The translations under genes and the position numbers were made by a program. Source: Phascolarctobacterium_B sp045598345 (GTDB lineage Bacteria; Bacillota; Negativicutes; Acidaminococcales; Acidaminococcaceae). Taken from it: a stretch of 35,702 nt of DNA. Of this stretch, positions 32,101 through 35,702 are shown piece after piece (position 1 is the first letter of the stretch; each line of letters starts with the position of its first letter). The notes beneath the pieces were generated by a model. That model made no database searches. It worked only from the letters and a program-made list of their open reading frames with translations, and was not told the DNA's origin. Location: contig JAZLLX010000115.1 in NCBI GenBank assembly GCA_045598345.1, positions 1-35,702 of the forward strand, read 5' to 3'.

Positions 32101-32134
32101 ATTATTTCATCTCAAATTCTTGAGGTGAAATAAT
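32101..32134 (+). promoter_or_regulatory. Hairpin enclosing the ribosome-binding site and start of the ATP-grasp gene
   Basis: ATTATTTCATCTCAA (32101-32115) and TTGAGGTGAAATAAT (32120-32134) are inverted repeats with one T-G mismatch (a G-U pair in RNA) and a four-base loop. The 3' arm contains the Shine-Dalgarno GAGGTG and the first two bases of the ATG at 32133. As RNA it would hide both. No T run follows, so it is not a terminator. Confidence 0.6.
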
Positions 32135-33230
32135 GGACAAATTAGCAATTATTGGAGCATCATATTTGCAATTACCGCTAATTCGTAAGGCAAAAGAAAT
32201 GGGTTTTGAAACGCATGTTTTTGCTTGGGCGGCTAATGATGTTGGCGAAAAAGAAGCTGATTTCTTTTATCCTATTAGTGTTGCGGAAAAAGATAAAATA
32301 TTGGCAAAATGCGAAGAACTTGGTATTTGTGGGATATGTTCTATTGCATCTGATGTAGCAACCATTACTGTTAATTATGTTGCATGTAAATTGGGACTTG
32401 TTGGCAACAGTTTGGAAGTAACAGAAAAGAGTACTAATAAACATTTAATGAGAAATGCTTTTGAGAAAAATGGAGCCCCCAGCCCTAAAAGCATACTGGT
32501 TGATGGGAAAACTAATCTTGAGAATTTAATTTTGGAATATCCAATTATTGTAAAACCTACGGACAGAAGCGGCAGCCGAGGTATTATGAAATTAGGTTGT
32601 AAAGACGGGGTGAAGAATGCGGTTGAATGTGCTATTAAAGAAAGTTTTGATAAACATGCTTTGATAGAAGAATATGTTGATGGTGAGGAGTTTAGTGTAG
32701 AATGTATTTCTTACAAAGGTAAGCATACTTTTCTGGCAATAACAAAAAAATATACTACTGGAGCCCCGCATTTTATAGAAACAGGACATATGGAACCGGC
32801 AAATGTATCTGAAATAATTTTGAAAAAAGTTAAGACAATAGTTTTTCATGCATTGAATTCACTGGGAATTGAAAATGGTGCATCTCATTCTGAATTAAAA
32901 ATTGATGAAAGTGACAATATTAAATTAATTGAAATTGCGGGCAGAATGGGCGGGGATTGCATTGGCAGCCATTTAGTTTATTATTCTACTGGAATTGATT
33001 TTGTTAAAGCGGTTATAGATGTAGCATGTGGAAAAGAACCTTGTTTGAAACAGTGCATTATTCCACAAAAAGTCGGAGTACAATTTATTATTGAAAAAGA
33101 CGACTTAAAGAAATTAGAAAAAGTAAAGCAAGAAAATCGACTGATTGAATTGGTGGATTATCATCCGGAGAAAATTGGGAAGACGACAGATAGTTCTAAT
33201 AGGGCGGGCTGTTTTGTGTATAGGATGTGA
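32133..33230 (+). CDS. ATP-grasp domain ligase
   Basis: 365 residues. N-terminal Rossmann-like LAIIGASYLQLPLIRKAKEM, then SIASDVATITVNYVACKLGL, STNKHLMRNAFEKNG, the ATP-grasp core with PIIVKPTDRSGSRGIMKL near 143 and ALIEEYVDGEEFSVECIS near 180, and metal-binding KLIEIAGRMGGDCIGSHL near 268. ATP-grasp enzymes join a carboxylate to an amine or thiol through an acyl phosphate. In a glycan locus it could attach an amino acid or acyl group to an amino sugar (inference). Start and SD lie in a hairpin. Six bases separate it from the next gene. Confidence 0.8.
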   Translation: MDKLAIIGASYLQLPLIRKAKEMGFETHVFAWAANDVGEKEADFFYPISVAEKDKILAKCEELGICGICSIASDVATITVNYVACKLGLVGNSLEVTEKSTNKHLMRNAFEKNGAPSPKSILVDGKTNLENLILEYPIIVKPTDRSGSRGIMKLGCKDGVKNAVECAIKESFDKHALIEEYVDGEEFSVECISYKGKHTFLAITKKYTTGAPHFIETGHMEPANVSEIILKKVKTIVFHALNSLGIENGASHSELKIDESDNIKLIEIAGRMGGDCIGSHLVYYSTGIDFVKAVIDVACGKEPCLKQCIIPQKVGVQFIIEKDDLKKLEKVKQENRLIELVDYHPEKIGKTTDSSNRAGCFVYRM

Positions 33231-33236
33231 TAAGAG

Positions 33237-33917
33237 ATGAAAAAGATTTTTATTTTTGGGAATAATTATTTATCGGAAATCTTATGGTATTATCTTCAAC
33301 AAGAAGGAAATAGGGTTGAGGGTTTTGTTTTAAATGAAAAATATGTTTCTCTTAATACCTATTCATTACCAGCCGATTTGTATTCAGTAGAGAATGTTGT
33401 AAATAAATATGGTGCGAAAAATATTTGCGTTTATCTGACAATTGGAAATACACAAATGAATGCTGTTAGAGAAAAGGTATATAATGGATTAAAAAAAAAT
33501 GGGGTGGAAATACGTACTTATATTCATCCGTCAGCATGTATTGCTAAAAATGTTCAAATTGAAGAAGGGAGTATTATTCTTGAGAATGTTATATTACAAC
33601 CATATGTTAGATTAGGGAAATGCAATATTGTATGGCAGGGTGTCAACATAAGTCATCATTGCATAATTGGTAATTATAATTATTTTGCTCCATCTGTTAC
33701 TGTTGCAGGATGTTGTAAAATTGAGAATAAGAGTTTTTTTGGTGTTAATTCAACTTTAGTTGACCATGTTAATGTTGGAGATAGTTGTTTTCTGGCAGCA
33801 GGGGTTTGCGTGACTCATAATATGAAGGAAGATGCGGCGATAAGTTTTAATGGTCATAGTTGTGTTAATAAAAGCGGAACAGAGAAGTGCAGATTATATG
33901 AACAACGAAATAAGTAG
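33237..33917 (+). CDS. NeuD/PglD-like sugar O/N-acyltransferase
   Basis: 226 residues. N-terminal Rossmann-like substrate domain (KKIFIFGNNYLSEILWYYLQ), then a left-handed beta-helix built from hexapeptide repeats: YIHPSACIAKNVQIEEGSII, ENVILQPYVRLGKCNI, SHHCIIGNYNYFAPSVTVAG, FFGVNSTLVDHVNVGDSCF. The His in GVNISHHC is the usual catalytic-type base of PglD/NeuD enzymes. They acetylate amino sugars or sialic acids using acetyl-CoA. With the WecE-like aminotransferase it forms a plausible amino-sugar acylation step. Confidence 0.82.
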   Translation: MKKIFIFGNNYLSEILWYYLQQEGNRVEGFVLNEKYVSLNTYSLPADLYSVENVVNKYGAKNICVYLTIGNTQMNAVREKVYNGLKKNGVEIRTYIHPSACIAKNVQIEEGSIILENVILQPYVRLGKCNIVWQGVNISHHCIIGNYNYFAPSVTVAGCCKIENKSFFGVNSTLVDHVNVGDSCFLAAGVCVTHNMKEDAAISFNGHSCVNKSGTEKCRLYEQRNK

Positions 33918-33936
33918 GTTTTTAGAGAGGATGTTG

Positions 33937-33972
33937 GTTGGATGTATAGTGGATTTGAGTAAAGTTGATTAG
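33937..33972 (+). pseudogene. Vestige of a KAS III 3' end
   Basis: The frame reads VGCIVDLSKVD then TAG, matching GGCVVDLSKV at the C-terminus of the KAS III at 1246. At DNA level GTGGATTTGAGTAA is shared exactly. Nothing upstream of it belongs to a KAS III gene, so this is only the tail end. It sits directly before the Panacea module. Confidence 0.6.
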
Positions 33973-34007
33973 ATTGGGTTTTGATAAGGAGGAGGGAGGA
34001 GCTTTCA

Positions 34008-34463
34008 ATGATTAAGGCGATAGATGCAGCGTTTTATTTTCAGTCAAAGGAATATGATACTTTTGTATGGCGTATGACTCCCCTGAAAATTCAAAAGTTG
34101 ATTTATTATGCTCAGGCATTGAATTTAGTTCGATACGGGAGGAATTTGTTTTCTGAAAAATTTTATGCATGGGTTCATGGACCTGTTTGTAGGGAGGTAT
34201 ACGATTTCTATAAGGGTAAGGATTTTTGTAAGAACGATATTTTACCGATTAGGAGAATATGTTCTGATGTAAAGTATACTGAACAGGATGAGGAGGTGCT
34301 TCAGGCGGTATATAAAAACTTTGGTATGTTTAGTGGGGAACAATTAGAAAGTTTTACTCATCAGGAAGCACCTTGGGTTGAAGCAAGGGGCAATCTTAAA
34401 GCGTGGGAAGACGGTAATACCGAAATCACTACGGATAGCATTGCAAGATACTATTGCAGATGA
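34008..34463 (+). CDS. Panacea-domain (DUF4065, SocA-like) protein, candidate antitoxin
   Basis: 151 residues from ATG 34008, preceded by a very strong GGAGGAGGGAGGAG. KAIDAAFYFQSKEYDTFVWR, MTPLKIQKLIYYAQALNLV, FSEKFYAWVHGPVCREVYDF and LESFTHQEAPWVEAR are the complete Panacea signature. In PanAT systems this domain neutralises many unrelated toxins encoded beside it, and SocA is a proteolytic adaptor for SocB. It overlaps the next gene by 4 bases (ATGA), the usual tight coupling of antitoxin and toxin. Cytoplasmic. The unusually strong SD fits an antitoxin made in excess. Confidence 0.88.
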   Translation: MIKAIDAAFYFQSKEYDTFVWRMTPLKIQKLIYYAQALNLVRYGRNLFSEKFYAWVHGPVCREVYDFYKGKDFCKNDILPIRRICSDVKYTEQDEEVLQAVYKNFGMFSGEQLESFTHQEAPWVEARGNLKAWEDGNTEITTDSIARYYCR

Positions 34464-35596
34464 TAAAAAAGCTAATAATGTTAGTAAAAGAACTAATGGA
34501 AAAGAAGTTGTTGATTTGTGTATTGTGGGTGGGATCACGCACACTTTCAATTAAGTACATTTTATTTTGTAGAAAAGTTGTATCATGCGTAGCAATTATT
34601 GGAATATTGGACATATTAATTTTATTGTGTAATGAGGATGGGTGGTTGGGTAACTATGGTGTAATCTCTGATAATTGTATCCTTAAATACCCTGCTGATT
34701 TTATCAATTATATTGCAAGTAACGCTATAAGACTCGTTAAAAATTTTTTTCATTATGATGATGTCACAAAGTATAAGATGGTCAGCTCTCTTTTTGTATG
34801 GTATGGATCGATACTATTTTTTGTTCTTAGAATTCAAACAAGTATTTCGCAGGCATCCGTAAAGATAAGTAATTGGGGTGTAAAAACTGGCCTTTTGGTG
34901 TTGGTGGTTTTGTGTTTTTCTAGTGATTTTGTTATACCATTAATTTTTGATATTTGCTTTGTTGTTGCTATATTGGCGTTTTTAGTCGGTGCGTATGGCA
35001 TTTTTGTTAGAATTAATCCGCAAAATTTGTTTGATCATGTTTTGGAGCAGGCATTTATAGAACGGAAGGTTATCTATCTATTTGTGAATAAGATCGGTAA
35101 AGGAATTTTGCCGGAATATTTTAAGGATAGATTAATACATACTACAACATCTGTATATCAGTGTCTTGTTTTTATAGTTGAAAAGGGCATGATGAATGTT
35201 TATGATGGTTGTAGTGAAAAGTGGCATAAGGAAGGATTAGTTTTTAATGATACAGATTTCAGACAATTTTTAAAATTTTCATTTTGTGAAGCGTTAGAAT
35301 ATTATAAGGTTAGTTTGCACGGACAAGTTTTATTAGTTAAGGCACTTTATTCGAAGGATAACTATGAAGCGGGAAATTGTGCTACAGAAAAGTTATTAAA
35401 TTTATATCCAACTTGGAGTTTTTTGGAAAACAAGAGGCAGGACGTTCAAAAGGTTTACTTAGTCAGTTTGGTTGAAATTGCTTTAATTTTGAAAAATAAA
35501 GGGATTTTGCCTAAAGTGGTACTAAATAAATTGCAGGATTTGGAATTAGTATCAACTTTTAGGGCTCTTCATCAGTTTAAGTGGGTAAAAAACTAA
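34460..35596 (+). CDS. Membrane protein of unknown family, candidate Panacea-controlled toxin
   Basis: About 378 residues. Hydrophobic segments: VVSCVAIIGILDILILLC near 40, SSLFVWYGSILFFVLRI near 110, and two close together in TGLLVLVVLCFSSDFVIPL and FDICFVVAILAFLVGAYGIF near 145-180. A soluble C-terminal half of about 190 residues follows (FLKFSFCEALEYYKVSL, AEKLLNLYPTWSFLENK-like helices). I recognise no family. The 4-base overlap with the Panacea gene suggests it is the partner. A membrane toxin would fit, but the long soluble half is unusual for a simple pore former. ATG 34460 is preferred over TTG 34454. Confidence 0.6.
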   Translation: MIKKLIMLVKELMEKKLLICVLWVGSRTLSIKYILFCRKVVSCVAIIGILDILILLCNEDGWLGNYGVISDNCILKYPADFINYIASNAIRLVKNFFHYDDVTKYKMVSSLFVWYGSILFFVLRIQTSISQASVKISNWGVKTGLLVLVVLCFSSDFVIPLIFDICFVVAILAFLVGAYGIFVRINPQNLFDHVLEQAFIERKVIYLFVNKIGKGILPEYFKDRLIHTTTSVYQCLVFIVEKGMMNVYDGCSEKWHKEGLVFNDTDFRQFLKFSFCEALEYYKVSLHGQVLLVKALYSKDNYEAGNCATEKLLNLYPTWSFLENKRQDVQKVYLVSLVEIALILKNKGILPKVVLNKLQDLELVSTFRALHQFKWVKN

Positions 35597-35610
35597 AAAA
35601 ACAATAGAAA

Positions 35611-35675
35611 ACCATATTGGTCCTGCTATACTTGTAATAACCAGAAAACAAGAAAGTAGAGGTAGCCAATATGGT
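35611..35675. repeat. Inverted repeat flanking a possible IS left end
   Basis: ACCATATTGG (35611-35620) and CCAATATGGT (35666-35675) are perfect inverse copies. The second contains the ATG of a frame that runs off the window. This may be the left terminal region of an insertion sequence, or an operator of its own promoter. Confidence 0.4.
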
Positions 35676-35702
35676 TAAGACAAGTATATTCAAAAAAATA
35701 GT
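35671..35702 (+). CDS. Start of a gene cut by the window edge (possibly a transposase)
   Basis: ATG 35671 opens MVKTSIFKKI and runs out of the window. GAGG is at 35659-35662. Ten residues are too few to assign a family. The inverted repeat overlapping the start and the position just after an accessory module make an IS transposase likely, with no stronger evidence. Confidence 0.3.
   Translation, partial: MVKTSIFKKI

Noticed and set aside
1..35702. tRNA or rRNA genes
   Set aside because: No cloverleaf with GGTTCRAATCC-type arms and no conserved rRNA segments were seen on either strand.

Overview
The window is a low-G+C bacterial chromosome segment in which every credible gene lies on the + strand. 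It is a surface-glycan (O-antigen or capsule type) locus interleaved with accessory, defence-like and toxin-antitoxin-like cassettes and with unusual intergenic repeats. Glycan functions present are two LicD-type phosphotransferases, an IspD/TarI-like cytidylyltransferase, an NAD-dependent sugar epimerase, glycosyltransferases, an EpsG/Wzy-like polymerase, a Wzx-type flippase, a WecE-like sugar aminotransferase, a GNAT acyltransferase (frame-disrupted), an ATP-grasp ligase and a NeuD-like acyltransferase. A fatty-acid-type group (KAS III, FabG-like SDR, KAS III) sits at the left end and could supply an unusual acyl group to the glycan. The species cannot be named from the sequence; gene content fits a host-associated anaerobe, but that is inference.

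Layout. 1-2.4 kb: KAS III (partial), SDR, KAS III, and a scrap of an acyl-activating ligase. 2.45-6.5 kb: a membrane protein, a KAP-type P-loop NTPase that appears split over two genes, and a SIR2-like protein, together a candidate anti-phage module. 6.5-16.3 kb: an accessory island of DUF1016/YhcG nuclease-like genes, a RelA/SpoT-domain gene with a small partner (duplicated, second copy broken), a DUF4143 ATPase, a truncated BRO-N gene, a RhuM gene and a truncated ATPase, all separated by repeats. 16.4-19.7 kb: LicD, LicD, IspD-like, epimerase. 20-22.2 kb: two more DUF1016 genes, the second with a nonsense codon. 22.8-33.9 kb: glycosyltransferase, polymerase, flippase, second transferase, aminotransferase, an ATPase plus nuclease-like pair, GNAT pseudogene, ATP-grasp, NeuD-like. 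34.0-35.6 kb: a Panacea (DUF4065) protein with an overlapping membrane protein. The extreme right edge may be the start of an insertion sequence.

Three observations stand out. (1) Three genes with likely glycan roles carry G8 or G9 tracts in a low-G+C background, and in each case the tract length decides the protein's 3' end or continuity. This is the signature of phase variation, and in one case a one-base loss would fuse two enzymes. (2) The intergenic DNA is built from several unrelated short repeats that almost all have a 7-base period, resembling the short tandemly repeated repetitive (STRR) sequences of filamentous cyanobacteria. These arrays often supply the stop codon of the gene before them and form the breakpoints of truncated genes. 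(3) Several multi-gene modules (KAP plus SIR2, AAA ATPase plus D...ExK protein, RelA/SpoT plus an 80-residue partner, Panacea plus a membrane protein) look like defence or toxin-antitoxin units embedded in the glycan locus.
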